Below, piece by piece: positions 42,170 to 51,765 of a DNA stretch of 64,000 nt (position 1 is the first letter of the stretch; every line of letters starts with the position of its first letter). Source of the stretch: Bacilli bacterium. Lineage in GTDB: Bacteria > Bacillota_I > Bacilli_A > RF39 > UBA660. The stretch is from NCBI GenBank assembly GCA_028693035.1, contig JAQUWE010000001.1:1-64000 (forward strand), in the 5' to 3' direction. A program made the position numbers and the translations under genes. Under the pieces are notes generated by a model. That model made no database searches. It saw only the letters and a program-made list of their open reading frames with translations, and was not told the origin of the DNA.

Positions 42170-42691
42170 ATGGAACATATGCACTATAACAAATCATGTA
42201 AAAGCAAGGCACCCTATCCAGAAATCAAAGTATTAGAACCCAATATTTATTACGCTACTTTATTAAAAGAGGACTATGCTGGCTTTGTTAGTGAATTTTC
42301 TGCTTTGACACAATATGTATATCACTCTTTTGTAACTGAAAGAATAGACGAAGAAATAGCAGAAATGCTAGAATGTATTTCTATTGTAGAAATGCACCAT
42401 TTAAAGATATTGGCAAAACTAATTGATTTATTAGGAGAAAAGCCTGTTTATTGTGCACAAAATAGACTATGGAATGGCAGTTATGTAGATTATGGGCATC
42501 ATTTATTAGAACAATTACAGGCTGATTTAGAATCAGAATATCAAGCCATCAACCAGTACCAGTATCATATAACTTTAATAAAAGATCCTTATATACAAGC
42601 TGTTTTAAAAAGAATTATTGAAGATGAAGAAGTCCATGTTACTTTATTTAAAGAAGCTATCGCTAAAATAGAAAAGAATAAAAACAAATAA
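42170..42691 (+). CDS. ferritin-like four-helix protein
   Basis: The ATG at 42170 follows TATGGAGGAGAAACA, an excellent ribosome site, giving 173 residues. Helical segments carry ferritin-type ligands: E-F-S-A-L-T-Q-Y, E-M-H-H, E-S-E-Y-Q-A-I and I-I-E-D-E-E-V-H. It resembles rubrerythrin-like or manganese-catalase-related proteins of sporeformers (compare CotJC). A di-iron or di-manganese peroxide-handling role is likely. The short N-terminus has no rubredoxin site. Confidence 0.78.
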   Translation: MEHMHYNKSCKSKAPYPEIKVLEPNIYYATLLKEDYAGFVSEFSALTQYVYHSFVTERIDEEIAEMLECISIVEMHHLKILAKLIDLLGEKPVYCAQNRLWNGSYVDYGHHLLEQLQADLESEYQAINQYQYHITLIKDPYIQAVLKRIIEDEEVHVTLFKEAIAKIEKNKNK

Positions 42692-42727
42692 AAAAGATTT
42701 ATAGATATATTTTCTACAAATCTTTTT
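42690..42727. terminator. shared terminator of the ferritin-like and choloylglycine hydrolase genes
   Basis: AAAAAAGATTTATAGA pairs with TTCTACAAATCTTTTTT with one mismatch and has T runs on both strands. Confidence 0.75.
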
Positions 42728-42729
42728 TG

Positions 42730-43710
42730 TTATATAGTAGGGATTGTGATTTGCTGTTTCATTTTTCCAAGAGATATAACTTCTGTTGATTCATGTGTAT
42801 TTAGATTGGCTCTCTTAATTTCTGTATTATAATAGGTATTAAAATAATAGTCCCCCGTATTTAAATTCATAAAAACTGTATACTGGGTATAATCTGTTGT
42901 GTTTCTTTTTGTCATAACAACACCTCTAGGAATAGAAACTGTATTCATGATACGAAAGCAAGAAAGAAGTGTTTCTTCTCTGCTTTCAGAGATTTCTAGA
43001 AAACTCTTTTCAAATGCAACTCTTACAAACCTAGAAGGCGGGGTAAAATCGCCAGGCAAACCAAAAGCTCCTGCTCCTTGCCCAAAGGGAGTCAATATAA
43101 GATTTCCCCATTTGTTTTCCTCTTTTTGAGTAGGACTTAAATTGGTATAATTTTTAAGATTGGTAAGATGCCATGGAAATCCCGGACTATTGGCTAAAAC
43201 ATCTACGGGATTGTCATAGATTTGGATGCCGTCAGTGGTACTTTCAATAGCAAGAGATCTTCCCTTTTTATCCGTAACAAACCAGTGTAGAGGGGTCACA
43301 GTATTGGTAATAGGATCTTGCGTTCCAATTAGCTGAAGAGGCTCTATGGCTTTTATAACATCTTCTATAGAAGCACAATTGCCTAAAAGATAAGGAACCA
43401 TTTCTAACTGCGCAATAGAAGCTTTTTTTCCTTTTACAGCTGAATCATAGACTGCATAGCCTGGAAAATAAAGAGCAGCTACGCCTAATCCTTTTTCATT
43501 CATTCCATCTGCAAAAAGGAGACGTCCTACTTCTTGCCCAGTACCTATAAATTTATATTGATTTTTTACTTTTATATCAGAAGCAATACTCTGCCATTCA
43601 TACCCTCTTGGGATAATATATACTTCTGGATCAAGTTCAAAAGAAAAATCCATTGTACGTCCAAAAAATATATCATTCTTTTTTGCCACAAGTGACATTG
43701 CTGTACACAT
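42730..43710 (-). CDS. choloylglycine hydrolase / penicillin V acylase family enzyme
   Basis: This 326-residue Ntn-hydrolase has the nucleophile Cys2 exposed after Met removal, plus R18 and D21 of the active site (F-G-R-T-M-D-F). N-S-P-G-F-P-W-H and the P-S-R-F-V-R segment follow. Family members cleave amide bonds in conjugated bile salts or penicillin V. Bile-salt activity would fit a gut host but cannot be decided by eye. It lies last in an operon with the CYTH and kinase-like genes. A strong hairpin touches its ribosome site. Confidence 0.88.
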   Translation of the reverse strand: MCTAMSLVAKKNDIFFGRTMDFSFELDPEVYIIPRGYEWQSIASDIKVKNQYKFIGTGQEVGRLLFADGMNEKGLGVAALYFPGYAVYDSAVKGKKASIAQLEMVPYLLGNCASIEDVIKAIEPLQLIGTQDPITNTVTPLHWFVTDKKGRSLAIESTTDGIQIYDNPVDVLANSPGFPWHLTNLKNYTNLSPTQKEENKWGNLILTPFGQGAGAFGLPGDFTPPSRFVRVAFEKSFLEISESREETLLSCFRIMNTVSIPRGVVMTKRNTTDYTQYTVFMNLNTGDYYFNTYYNTEIKRANLNTHESTEVISLGKMKQQITIPTI

Positions 43711-43720
43711 AAAATCAACT

Positions 43721-43745
43721 CCTATATAAAGTATATTTATATAGG
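43721..43745. promoter_or_regulatory. 10-bp hairpin at the ribosome site of the bile-salt-hydrolase-family gene
   Basis: CCTATATAAA (43721-43730) and TTTATATAGG (43736-43745) form a perfect stem. On the minus strand the 3' arm ends in AGG, the first part of the ribosome site AGGAG. On the plus strand it is followed by seven Ts and looks like a terminator, though no plus-strand gene precedes it. Confidence 0.55.
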
Positions 43746-43751
43746 CTTTTT

Positions 43752-44384
43752 TTATTCTAGGACTTCTGGCATTGGTAAATCAAAAGAAACATGAGAAAAT
43801 TTTTGTATGTTTTGATTTTTACACAATTCTGTATATTTATCATCCCAAGATAACTTGTATGATTTATTTATATCAAGTCCTAATCGATTTACCCACTCTG
43901 TAACCACTTGTTCTGGATTTTTCGTAGTAATTTTATTTTCTATCTCTAAAGCAATTCCAAAAGGATATTCATCTACTGCGATTTCTATGTCCTGATTTGA
44001 AAAGGTTATTCTATATCTTTCATAACTTTCTATTTCTTTCATTTTTAAAACATTGTTTATTAGAAATAAAAGGGAATCATATTCTTCATATTGAATAGCA
44101 AGTTCTATTTCTTCTTCTTTATTAACACTTGCTTCTGACGTAGAAGGTAATCTTCTTTTCCAACTAATTTTAGATTGAAAAATGGAAGGACTTTTTGTAA
44201 CCCTAATTCTAAATCTTCCATCTATTTCTTTATTATAAAAGCTCATTTCAGTACAAGGATGATCAAACTGTGTTGTTTTTTCATAACATCTTTCACTTTC
44301 TTGTAATTCTGTAAATGCTTTTAACTTTTCTACTATGTTTGGTAGTTCTGTTTTGGGATAATAGTATCTTACTTCATATTCCAT
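43752..44384 (-). CDS. CYTH-like protein (triphosphate tunnel fold)
   Basis: This 210-residue protein begins M-E-Y-E-V-R, compared with E-x-E-x-K in the CYTH family. It has alternating charged strands such as R-F-R-I-R-V, S-K-I-S-W-K-R-R, E-E-E-I-E-L and R-Y-R-I-T-F, with E-I-A-V-D-E-Y-P-F-G near the end. CYTH enzymes act on triphosphates or thiamine triphosphate, or are adenylate cyclases. The final Lys of the signature is replaced by Arg here. Probable operon with the kinase-like gene upstream. Confidence 0.7.
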   Translation of the reverse strand: MEYEVRYYYPKTELPNIVEKLKAFTELQESERCYEKTTQFDHPCTEMSFYNKEIDGRFRIRVTKSPSIFQSKISWKRRLPSTSEASVNKEEEIELAIQYEEYDSLLFLINNVLKMKEIESYERYRITFSNQDIEIAVDEYPFGIALEIENKITTKNPEQVVTEWVNRLGLDINKSYKLSWDDKYTELCKNQNIQKFSHVSFDLPMPEVLE

Positions 44385-44405
44385 ATTGTATACATCTCCT
44401 TCATT

Positions 44406-44900
44406 TTATCTTTTATTATATGAATAGGTTTTAACCGTCTTTGCATTTAGTATTTTTATTTTTTCTTGATAAGGTTCTAATTCTTTTAATTTACTATTTC
44501 TTAATTCGTCATTGGCCCATAGCAGCATTTGTTTCAGCATTTTAAAAGTAGGTTTATAAGGAGCTGGTTCTTTCCCTGTTCTTTGTTGATACCATCTGCT
44601 TATAATTCTTTTATATAAAATAGGTCTTGAAATCTTTAAGTATAAGATTGTATCTGCTTCTACCATACCTTTTCTAAATATTTTTCTTCCTACATCTTCT
44701 ATAATCCAATTTTTATTTTTCAGTATCTTTTCAAATATAGATTTTATATTTTCTTTACTTCTTTTTTTATCGCCTTCTGGATGGTATTCCCAAATAACAT
44801 CATCTAACGAAAAATGTTTACAACTTAATTCTTTAGAGAGTCTTCCTGCTAAAGTACTTTTTCCACTTCCAACAGCTCCTAGTATGTAAATCTTTGCCAC
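44406..44900 (-). CDS. P-loop kinase-like protein (FlaR/adenylate-kinase-like)
   Basis: The start is probably GTG at codon 4 of the longer frame, since AGAGGTGA lies 5 bases before it, giving 164 residues. The P-loop is G-A-V-G-S-G-K-S-T-L-A, followed by H-F-S-L-D-D-V-I-W, as in DNA topology modulation (FlaR)-type small kinases. It probably phosphorylates a nucleotide or small molecule. First gene of the short operon with the CYTH and hydrolase genes. Confidence 0.8.
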   Translation of the reverse strand: MAKIYILGAVGSGKSTLAGRLSKELSCKHFSLDDVIWEYHPEGDKKRSKENIKSIFEKILKNKNWIIEDVGRKIFRKGMVEADTILYLKISRPILYKRIISRWYQQRTGKEPAPYKPTFKMLKQMLLWANDELRNSKLKELEPYQEKIKILNAKTVKTYSYNKR

Positions 44901-44981
44901 CACAGTCACCTCTTATTTCATTATAACATAGGGCAAGAAGAGATAAAAACCATGCAAAAGAAAGTGATCAATCATTTTCTA

Positions 44982-47438
44982 TCACTCTACTGATTTTAAG
45001 GACTCAATCATATCCACATTTCGTAATTTAAAATATGTAATTACTTGCATAATAATGGAGAATACAAAAGATATAAGAACTGCCCATATATAACTCCAAA
45101 GATGGATTGTTTTAAAATAGGACACCGTCTCTATTTCAATAATATTAATAACATAACTATGTAATAAAATTCCAAGTCCTAATCCACAGACAATAGCAAT
45201 TAATGTAAGTAGAAGTGTTTCTATATAAATGTATTCATTGGTTTCTCCATCTGTAAATCCTAGTACCTTTATTGTCGCAACTTCTCTTGTTCTTTCACTA
45301 ATATTGATAGAAGTTAAATTATACAAAACAATAAAACACAATACAGCTGAAACAACAATAATAAGTAGAATAATACTATCTAGTCCTACAATAATACTAT
45401 TGGCTTTCAAAATTAAATCTTCAGAGAAATCCACACTAATAGCAGTTCCATTTTTGATAAGATTTGTAGAAATTTTTTCTTTATCCCCCTGATTATTAGA
45501 AATTATCATATTATAAGTAAGATTTTGATCTATGTATTTTTGATATACTTTTTTATCCACAAAAATATAATTCATGATATAGTTTTCCACAATTTGTGAT
45601 ACTGGAATTTTATATGTATTCGCATTGCTTGTAATCGTAATGGTATCTCCTACTTTAATGTGCAAAACATTGGCTAATTTGTCTGTAATTACAGCACCAT
45701 CATTTTTTATATGGGCTGCTTTATTAGTCTTTTTGTCTTTAAAATGATAATACTTATTAAATAATTCTTCATTTTCTATCGCAACCAAATAGGTATCTAT
45801 TTTTTTATTCTTATCAACAGCCTCATATGAAGTTTGTTTAATCAGTAAAGGATCTATCAGTTTTTCTGCTTCTAATTTTTTTTGTAAAGATTCTTGCATA
45901 GAAGTCGTTTCTTCCTTTAGTACAAGCATATCATCATACTTAAAAATGTTACTATACTGTACATTGCCAATTCCATTCACACTATCTTTAAGACCAAACC
46001 CTAATAGCAATAAACCTGTACAGCCCGCTACTCCAATAATCGTCATCAAAACCCTTTTTTTATATCGAAACATATTTCTTAAAGTAATTTTCCAAGTAAA
46101 AGATGTTCTTTTCCAAAGAAAATGAATATTTTCTAAGAAAATTTTCTTACCTCCTTTTGGAGGAATCGGTCTAAATAATTTAGCTGGTGTTTGCTTTAAT
46201 TCTTTAAAACAACTATAAAGGACAACCAAAGTCATCATAGCAAGTGCGGCAATAAGAAGAAAGAGAAAAACGGACAAATTATAGTGAAGGGGAAGAGGGG
46301 GAAATCTATAAGGAAAAACATTATAAATCATTTTAGGAAGAATGTAACTTCCTAGAAAATACCCCAGTGTTACCCCTAAGAAAGTAGCGGATAAGACATA
46401 TAAAAGATAGGTATTGATAATACTCCCATTTTTATAACCAAGAGAAGACATCGTTCCCATTTCCCTTCTCTCTTCTACAATCATTCTATTCATAGTATTA
46501 GAGGTCATAAGCACAACAATGATTATAAAAAATAGGGGTAAAACATCTGCTACTTTTTGAACCACATCAATATCTAATTCTAATTGTCCATATCCATGAA
46601 CAACTTCTCGGTCAAAGATATACCATTCTACCTTAGGAAACTGTATTTTATTTAAAGATTCTTCTACCATCTCTGGCTGTTGTGCAAGAAAAGGATTTTC
46701 TTTTAAAATTTCTATTCGAGCAGTATCTCTTAGCTGCTTTTCATGGCTTTCTTCTCTTGTTGCTTTGATTTCTTTTAATTCTTTTTTTACTTGTTCTATT
46801 TTATTTTTATAAAGAGAGGAATAGGCAGAATATTTTCCTTTGATTGTTACATAAATTTCTGTATAAGCTGGAAGTACAAAATTACTTTCTTTTACAAAAA
46901 TAAAAGAATCTAGTTTGCCATCCCCTACTTCTACATTCCCATAATCGTTGGCTACATATAAAACAGATTCCATGGTACCTACCACCTTATATGTATGATT
47001 TTTTAGTTGATGATCAACATCACTTGTAACTGTGATTGTTTGCCCTAATTTATAATTTTTTGCATCAGCAAGACATTCATTATCTTCTGAAGGCATTCTA
47101 CCTTCTACAAGATTTGCTTGATTGATTGAATGAATAGAATGCACACGGACGGTTTTCTCTTTTGATAAGACGGCAAGGGAATAAGCAGGAGACACCTCTT
47201 TAACACTATTTATTTTTTTTAAGGAAGAAACATCTTCTTCTGTAAGTCCTACTGTACTCATTATTTTAAAATCCATAAGATTTTGTTTTTCATAAAATGC
47301 TCTTGCATGTTTTTTCATATTGGGAGCAAAGGCTTGGATTCCACTATAAAAACCAACCCCTACCAAAATGATTATGAAAAGGGAAGCATATCTACCAAAA
47401 GATTTTTTTATCTTTTTAATTGTATTTTTATATAACAC
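44982..47438 (-). CDS. MacB/FtsX-type ABC transporter permease
   Basis: This protein of about 818 residues has an N-terminal membrane helix, a large extracytoplasmic domain with coiled-coil (about 200-255), and two FtsX core domains of three to four helices each (about 300-425 and 690-810). The start is likely GTG at 47438, after GGTGAT; the longer frame start lies inside the ATPase stop region. With the ATPase it forms a lipoprotein- or peptide-handling exporter. The divergent TetR gene is a likely regulator. Confidence 0.9.
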   Translation of the reverse strand: MLYKNTIKKIKKSFGRYASLFIIILVGVGFYSGIQAFAPNMKKHARAFYEKQNLMDFKIMSTVGLTEEDVSSLKKINSVKEVSPAYSLAVLSKEKTVRVHSIHSINQANLVEGRMPSEDNECLADAKNYKLGQTITVTSDVDHQLKNHTYKVVGTMESVLYVANDYGNVEVGDGKLDSFIFVKESNFVLPAYTEIYVTIKGKYSAYSSLYKNKIEQVKKELKEIKATREESHEKQLRDTARIEILKENPFLAQQPEMVEESLNKIQFPKVEWYIFDREVVHGYGQLELDIDVVQKVADVLPLFFIIIVVLMTSNTMNRMIVEERREMGTMSSLGYKNGSIINTYLLYVLSATFLGVTLGYFLGSYILPKMIYNVFPYRFPPLPLHYNLSVFLFLLIAALAMMTLVVLYSCFKELKQTPAKLFRPIPPKGGKKIFLENIHFLWKRTSFTWKITLRNMFRYKKRVLMTIIGVAGCTGLLLLGFGLKDSVNGIGNVQYSNIFKYDDMLVLKEETTSMQESLQKKLEAEKLIDPLLIKQTSYEAVDKNKKIDTYLVAIENEELFNKYYHFKDKKTNKAAHIKNDGAVITDKLANVLHIKVGDTITITSNANTYKIPVSQIVENYIMNYIFVDKKVYQKYIDQNLTYNMIISNNQGDKEKISTNLIKNGTAISVDFSEDLILKANSIIVGLDSIILLIIVVSAVLCFIVLYNLTSINISERTREVATIKVLGFTDGETNEYIYIETLLLTLIAIVCGLGLGILLHSYVINIIEIETVSYFKTIHLWSYIWAVLISFVFSIIMQVITYFKLRNVDMIESLKSVE

Positions 47439-47443
47439 GGCTA

Positions 47444-48142
47444 TCACCACTCAATCTCATCTACTGTTTTTGGATTTTCATGTGTAATAACTTCCTCCAC
47501 TGTTCCATTCTTAATTTTAATGACTTTATCGGCAATTTCTGCAAGGACTGCATTGTGCGTAATCATAATGGTTGTGGTTTTCCACTTGGTACAATTGTTT
47601 TTTAAAAGTTCTACAATCTTTTTCCCTGTTTTAGAATCAAGGGCCCCTGTAGGTTCATCACAAAGTAAGATTTTCGGATTTTTTGCAATGGCTCTCGCAA
47701 TAGATACCCTTTGTTGTTCTCCACCAGATAATTGAGATGGAAAATTATTCATTCTATGTTTTAATCCTACTTGTTCCAATATTTTCTTAGGTTTTAAAGG
47801 ATTTTTACAGATTTGTGTAGCAAGTTCTACATTTTCAAGAGCTGTTAAATTGCTTACCAAATTATAGAATTGAAATACGAACCCAATGTCATTTCTTCTA
47901 TAAAAAATCAAACCTTTTCTTTTGTACTCATGAATTTTTTCACCATCGACTAATATCTTACCTTCACTAGGACTATCCATACCCCCTAATATATTTAAAA
48001 TCGTTGTTTTACCAGCTCCCGAAGGTCCTAAAACAACAACAAATTCTCCTTTTTCAATTTGAAAAGAACAATTTTTTACAGCAATAATTTTTATATCGCC
48101 ATCATATTCTTTTTTTACACCCTTAAATTCTATAAATGCCAT
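47444..48142 (-). CDS. MacB/LolD-type ABC transporter ATP-binding protein
   Basis: This 232-residue protein has Walker A G-P-S-G-A-G-K-T-T, signature L-S-G-G-E-Q-Q-R-V and Walker B L-L-C-D-E-P-T-G-A-L-D. These are classic for the MacB/LolD/FtsE branch. Its TGA stop overlaps the region of the permease start. The GGAGATATGT site precedes ATG. Confidence 0.95.
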   Translation of the reverse strand: MAFIEFKGVKKEYDGDIKIIAVKNCSFQIEKGEFVVVLGPSGAGKTTILNILGGMDSPSEGKILVDGEKIHEYKRKGLIFYRRNDIGFVFQFYNLVSNLTALENVELATQICKNPLKPKKILEQVGLKHRMNNFPSQLSGGEQQRVSIARAIAKNPKILLCDEPTGALDSKTGKKIVELLKNNCTKWKTTTIMITHNAVLAEIADKVIKIKNGTVEEVITHENPKTVDEIEW

Positions 48143-48208
48143 ACATATCTCCTTTCACATTGCCACATGTTAACAAATACATTATAATATACATAGTGTT
48201 GTTTTTTC

Positions 48209-48234
48209 AACCATCAGTTGGATTACAAATGGTT
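48209..48234. promoter_or_regulatory. candidate TetR operator
   Basis: AACCAT (48209-48214) and ATGGTT (48229-48234) form an inverted repeat with a 14-base spacer, between the divergent TetR gene and exporter operon. The half-sites are short. Confidence 0.3.
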
Positions 48235-48287
48235 AATAACTAAACATTTTATATAAAACTGTCTATTTTAAGAAATGAGGAATCCTA

Positions 48288-48848
48288 ATGAATATTAAAA
48301 ACAATAGAAGAGTATCGCTTACAAAAACCATGATAAAAGAAGCTCTAATGGATCTTTTAGAACAAAAGGATATTAGTAAAATATCCATTCGTGAACTTTG
48401 TGCTCTTGCAAATATCAATCGTTCTACCTTCTACAAATACTATAAATCACAATATGATTTATTAAAAGAGATGGAAGGTGACTTAATAAATCTGGTAAAC
48501 AAAGAATTAAACTATGAAAGACTTGTTTTAGATGAAATTACTTCTACTATTTTATACAATATTCTTAAATTTATTTATGACAATCAAAGACAATGCCGAT
48601 TATTATTTAATTCTAATAAAGATCATGACTTTGAAGAAAAGATCTTTCATTTACCGGCTATTTTAAAACAAATGGAATTACATGCCAGTACAGATCAAGT
48701 TGTTGCACAGTATGAGCATGTTTTTATCCTACATGGCGCTTATAACATTATATTGGCTTGGCTAAATACAGGATGTAGGGAAGACCCTGATATAATTGCT
48801 AAAATTATCTTTCAGTTATTTATAAAAATAAAATATTTTTTCAAATAA
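48288..48848 (+). CDS. TetR-family regulator
   Basis: This 186-residue protein has a TetR HTH at about 10-55 (I-S-I-R-E-L-C-A-L-A-N-I-N-R-S-T-F-Y-K-Y-Y). The all-helical C-terminal domain resembles the TetR_C_8 type common in Bacillota. It is divergent from the MacB-type exporter and so probably controls it. The GAGGAATCCTA site precedes ATG. Confidence 0.9.
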   Translation: MNIKNNRRVSLTKTMIKEALMDLLEQKDISKISIRELCALANINRSTFYKYYKSQYDLLKEMEGDLINLVNKELNYERLVLDEITSTILYNILKFIYDNQRQCRLLFNSNKDHDFEEKIFHLPAILKQMELHASTDQVVAQYEHVFILHGAYNIILAWLNTGCREDPDIIAKIIFQLFIKIKYFFK

Positions 48849-48886
48849 AAAGACACTCTTATCAAAAGAACGTCCTTTTTTATTTA

Positions 48887-49438
48887 CTATGCTTGCTTTT
48901 TTGCGTTAAAATAATCTTCTTTTATCATTTCAATACAAATTTCATCATGGTATTTCCCATTATAAAATACAGCATTCCTATATTTTCCTGCTTCTCTATA
49001 TCCTGCTTTTTTTGCAGATTTGATAGAGCATTCATTAAAGGCATAAATTCCTGAAAATATACTTTCAGCATTTAATATTTCAAATGCATATTTGGTAATT
49101 AGTTTCAAGGCTTCTGTGCCGTATCCCTTACCACGGTTTTCAGCATCTCCAATAAAACCCCCTACATGGAATCTTCTGGAAACTGAGTTTTCTTCATCAA
49201 TGCCATAGGTTCCTAAAAGAACATCATCTTCTTTTCTAATAATACCAAAATTATATTCCCCTTTTTTACAAACATTTTCAATCCATTCTTTTTCATTTTC
49301 TTCTGTGATATTTTTGTTAAAGTTTCCAATCCCTCTTGCCAAGGTCTCGTCATTTAACCATCTTGTATAAGTAGAATAATCTTCTACACACATAGGTGAT
49401 AAATAAATTCTTTCACTTTCATATTTTTTATAATACAT
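48887..49438 (-). CDS. GNAT-family N-acetyltransferase (RimJ/RimL-like)
   Basis: I start at codon 16 of the longer frame, giving 183 residues. It begins with the usual E-S-E-R-I-Y-L-S-P and contains the acetyl-CoA loop E-N-R-G-K-G-Y-G-T-E-A. It resembles RimJ/RimL-type or small-molecule acetyltransferases. The substrate is unknown. It is separated from its neighbours by own spacers. Confidence 0.88.
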   Translation of the reverse strand: MYYKKYESERIYLSPMCVEDYSTYTRWLNDETLARGIGNFNKNITEENEKEWIENVCKKGEYNFGIIRKEDDVLLGTYGIDEENSVSRRFHVGGFIGDAENRGKGYGTEALKLITKYAFEILNAESIFSGIYAFNECSIKSAKKAGYREAGKYRNAVFYNGKYHDEICIEMIKEDYFNAKKQA

Positions 49439-49562
49439 ACAATCACATCTCTTTCTATCTAAGCATTTTATATACTCTTTCAAATAAGAGATTTTGCTAT
49501 TTGAAATTATATATTACTTAAAGTATATCATATAAAAATAATTTTATATACTTTTGACACTA

Positions 49563-50399
49563 TTATTTTTTTAAAATAATACCCTTTTCTTTGTAAAATT
49601 CTCTAATTCTATCAAGGTTTCTATACATTCCCTCGGTAATTTCAAATTTATACATATCAGGTTCAAAGTTTTTATCTACATCTTCTAATTCTTTTTCAAT
49701 ATCATAGGGAACTCTTACAAATTGAAAATTTAAATCTGTATTATATTCCTTTTCATTTAGTTTTCCTTCTATAATTAAATAGTGGGCTTGCGTGGTTTCT
49801 TTTTTATCACTATCCAAAGCATCATCCCGAATGACATTTGAAGTACTACCTACACTTCCTACATTGATGAGTGTTTTATTATATAATTTATCTAAGTACT
49901 GCTGATGAATGTGTCCATATAAAACAACATCTGCCATTTGATTAGACATAGTTTTGTCACTAGGCTTAAACAGTTCTATTTTTTTATCTACTGAATCTAA
50001 ACTAATGGTAACAATATCATCTTTTAAAGGAGAGGCATGAAACATTCTAACCAAACTCCCACTCATATAAAACTCATAAGAAAAAGGCAAATTCTTTAAG
50101 TACTCTTTATTTTCCTTTGTTAGTAAACCTTGGTTCCATAAAATTCTTTGTTTTCTTATTTCTGTAGTTCCATTCAAAGTTACATCCGCCATAAAATATC
50201 TTTCTGTATTTCCACGAAGTACCATAAAACAATGTTTCTTTACCAAATCTACACATGCATTGGAGTGGGTTCCTTTTGCAATAATATCTCCTAGACAAAT
50301 AATTTTATCAATTCCTCTAGCCTTGATATTATTTAAAACTGCTTTTGTAGCTTCTAGATTTCCATGAATATCAGATATAATCGCAATCTTATCATTCAT
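49563..50399 (-). CDS. metallophosphoesterase (YfcE-like, extended)
   Basis: This 278-residue protein has the phosphoesterase motifs S-D-I-H-G-N, C-L-G-D-I, L-R-G-N-T-E, M-F-H-A-S and L-Y-G-H-I-H. It is longer than the enzyme at 180-725 because of a C-terminal extension. The G-D-x-x-A-K-G-T-H stretch replaces the usual G-P-x-P. Likely a phosphodiesterase with unknown substrate. Confidence 0.9.
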   Translation of the reverse strand: MNDKIAIISDIHGNLEATKAVLNNIKARGIDKIICLGDIIAKGTHSNACVDLVKKHCFMVLRGNTERYFMADVTLNGTTEIRKQRILWNQGLLTKENKEYLKNLPFSYEFYMSGSLVRMFHASPLKDDIVTISLDSVDKKIELFKPSDKTMSNQMADVVLYGHIHQQYLDKLYNKTLINVGSVGSTSNVIRDDALDSDKKETTQAHYLIIEGKLNEKEYNTDLNFQFVRVPYDIEKELEDVDKNFEPDMYKFEITEGMYRNLDRIREFYKEKGIILKK

Positions 50400-50423
50400 A
50401 TTTGTTCACACCCTTTTTTAGTT

Positions 50424-50936
50424 TTACTGCATTTCATAAAGTTTTTTCCATTTACGGATTTTAGCACGAAAGGTTTTAAAAGGAGCCACTGTATTAATAT
50501 GAATCCATTTCCAAATAGGCCAATTAGAAGGCGTAGAAGATGCCCACTGTCTTTGTCCTTGTTCAAACAATTCAATATCTGAATACGCACTTACCAGTTT
50601 TATAATTTTAGTTTGGGTATCTAAAAAAGCTGTGATTAATTCTTCTAGGCTATATTCTTCATACTCTTTATAAAAGTCTCTATAAAGATCTCCTAAATGA
50701 TTCCATTTGTAGTTTTCAGTAGGTGTTACTACCTGCATGCCTTTGCTTTCTTTTTCTTCCCAATCAAGTACTAAGTGCATCCATCCTAGATTATAAGCAA
50801 TCATTTGAGCAGGTGTCCGGTCGACTCCCTCTATTAATAAATCTTTATCTTGTACTTGTTTAAACTCATTTATGAATAATTCTGCTTGTTTATTTATTTC
50901 ATTTATAAAGTCTTGTTTACTATTATATGCTTGCAT
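50424..50936 (-). CDS. ClbS/DfsB-family protein
   Basis: This 170-residue helical protein starts with Y-N-S-K-Q-D-F-I-N-E-I and contains D-R-T-P-A-Q-M-I-A-Y-N-L-G-W and the late W-P-I-W-K-W-I-H-I-N-T-V-A-P. This is the DUF1706/DfsB (ClbS) pattern. ClbS protects producers of colibactin from the toxin, but most members have no known role. There is no toxin cluster here. Confidence 0.85.
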   Translation of the reverse strand: MQAYNSKQDFINEINKQAELFINEFKQVQDKDLLIEGVDRTPAQMIAYNLGWMHLVLDWEEKESKGMQVVTPTENYKWNHLGDLYRDFYKEYEEYSLEELITAFLDTQTKIIKLVSAYSDIELFEQGQRQWASSTPSNWPIWKWIHINTVAPFKTFRAKIRKWKKLYEMQ

Positions 50937-50950
50937 ACTCTATCTCCTTT

Positions 50951-51664
50951 TTATTTGACTAGCGTATATTGCTTGTTTTTGATTTCCTCGTATACGGCTT
51001 GCGCTACTTCATTATATAAATCTTTATTTTCTATTAAATATTGTAGTTCTTGTAAAAATTGTTTGTATTTTTGATCATTGACATAGGACTTTTTGATTGC
51101 ATATCCTTCTTTTCCATATTTTTCATTCGCAAATAGATAGGAATCTTCTATAAGTTCTTCTTTTGTCATCTCTGGATATTTCTTCATATCAAATGATAGG
51201 GCTGATATTAAATAGGTTTTGACATCTACTTTTCTATCTGCAGAGGATACTATTTTCCCATATAGATTTCTAGGTTCATGATTTAAAGAAGCTCTGTGAT
51301 CTTCAATAGCTTCCTTAATAATAATCATTTCTTCTTTAAAGAAGAATGTATTTAAAAAGACATCTTCATAGGCTCTTATTCCAGATAAAACTTCATGTCT
51401 TTTTCTATCAATATGACAGGCAATATCATGATACATTACGCAAGTATAAAGAACATCCATATTTAGGTGATAAGCATCTCCTATTTCAAGAGCTCTATTT
51501 AATACATAGTTGATATGATTGATATCATGTCCACCATCATTAAGTTGATATTCTGGTACTATATTATCTTCTATATACTTTTTTAATTTAGCATTGATTT
51601 TTTGTTTGTTTTTAGCAATTAATTCTAAGTCATATACTTGTTCTTGTAAAACATAATGATTCAT
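50951..51664 (-). CDS. HD-domain protein
   Basis: This 237-residue protein has G-G-H-D-I-N-H-I, M-Y-H-D-I-A-C-H and E-A-I-E-D-H-R, the ordered ligands of an HD phosphohydrolase. It lacks other domains. It precedes the ClbS-like gene by 14 bases and may be co-transcribed with it and the phosphoesterase. The substrate is unknown. Confidence 0.88.
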   Translation of the reverse strand: MNHYVLQEQVYDLELIAKNKQKINAKLKKYIEDNIVPEYQLNDGGHDINHINYVLNRALEIGDAYHLNMDVLYTCVMYHDIACHIDRKRHEVLSGIRAYEDVFLNTFFFKEEMIIIKEAIEDHRASLNHEPRNLYGKIVSSADRKVDVKTYLISALSFDMKKYPEMTKEELIEDSYLFANEKYGKEGYAIKKSYVNDQKYKQFLQELQYLIENKDLYNEVAQAVYEEIKNKQYTLVK

Positions 51665-51765
51665 TATACTTTCTCCTTTTCAATTACACTCTGTGTATTT
51701 TATTTACTACAAAATAAGATAAAGCATACATCGTTACAATAGAATTCATTTATTTCACGATCCTG

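Noticed and set aside
50424..51664. ClbS-like and HD genes as part of a genotoxin or defence cluster
   Set aside because: No biosynthetic, toxin or nuclease partner is nearby; these are common stand-alone genes.
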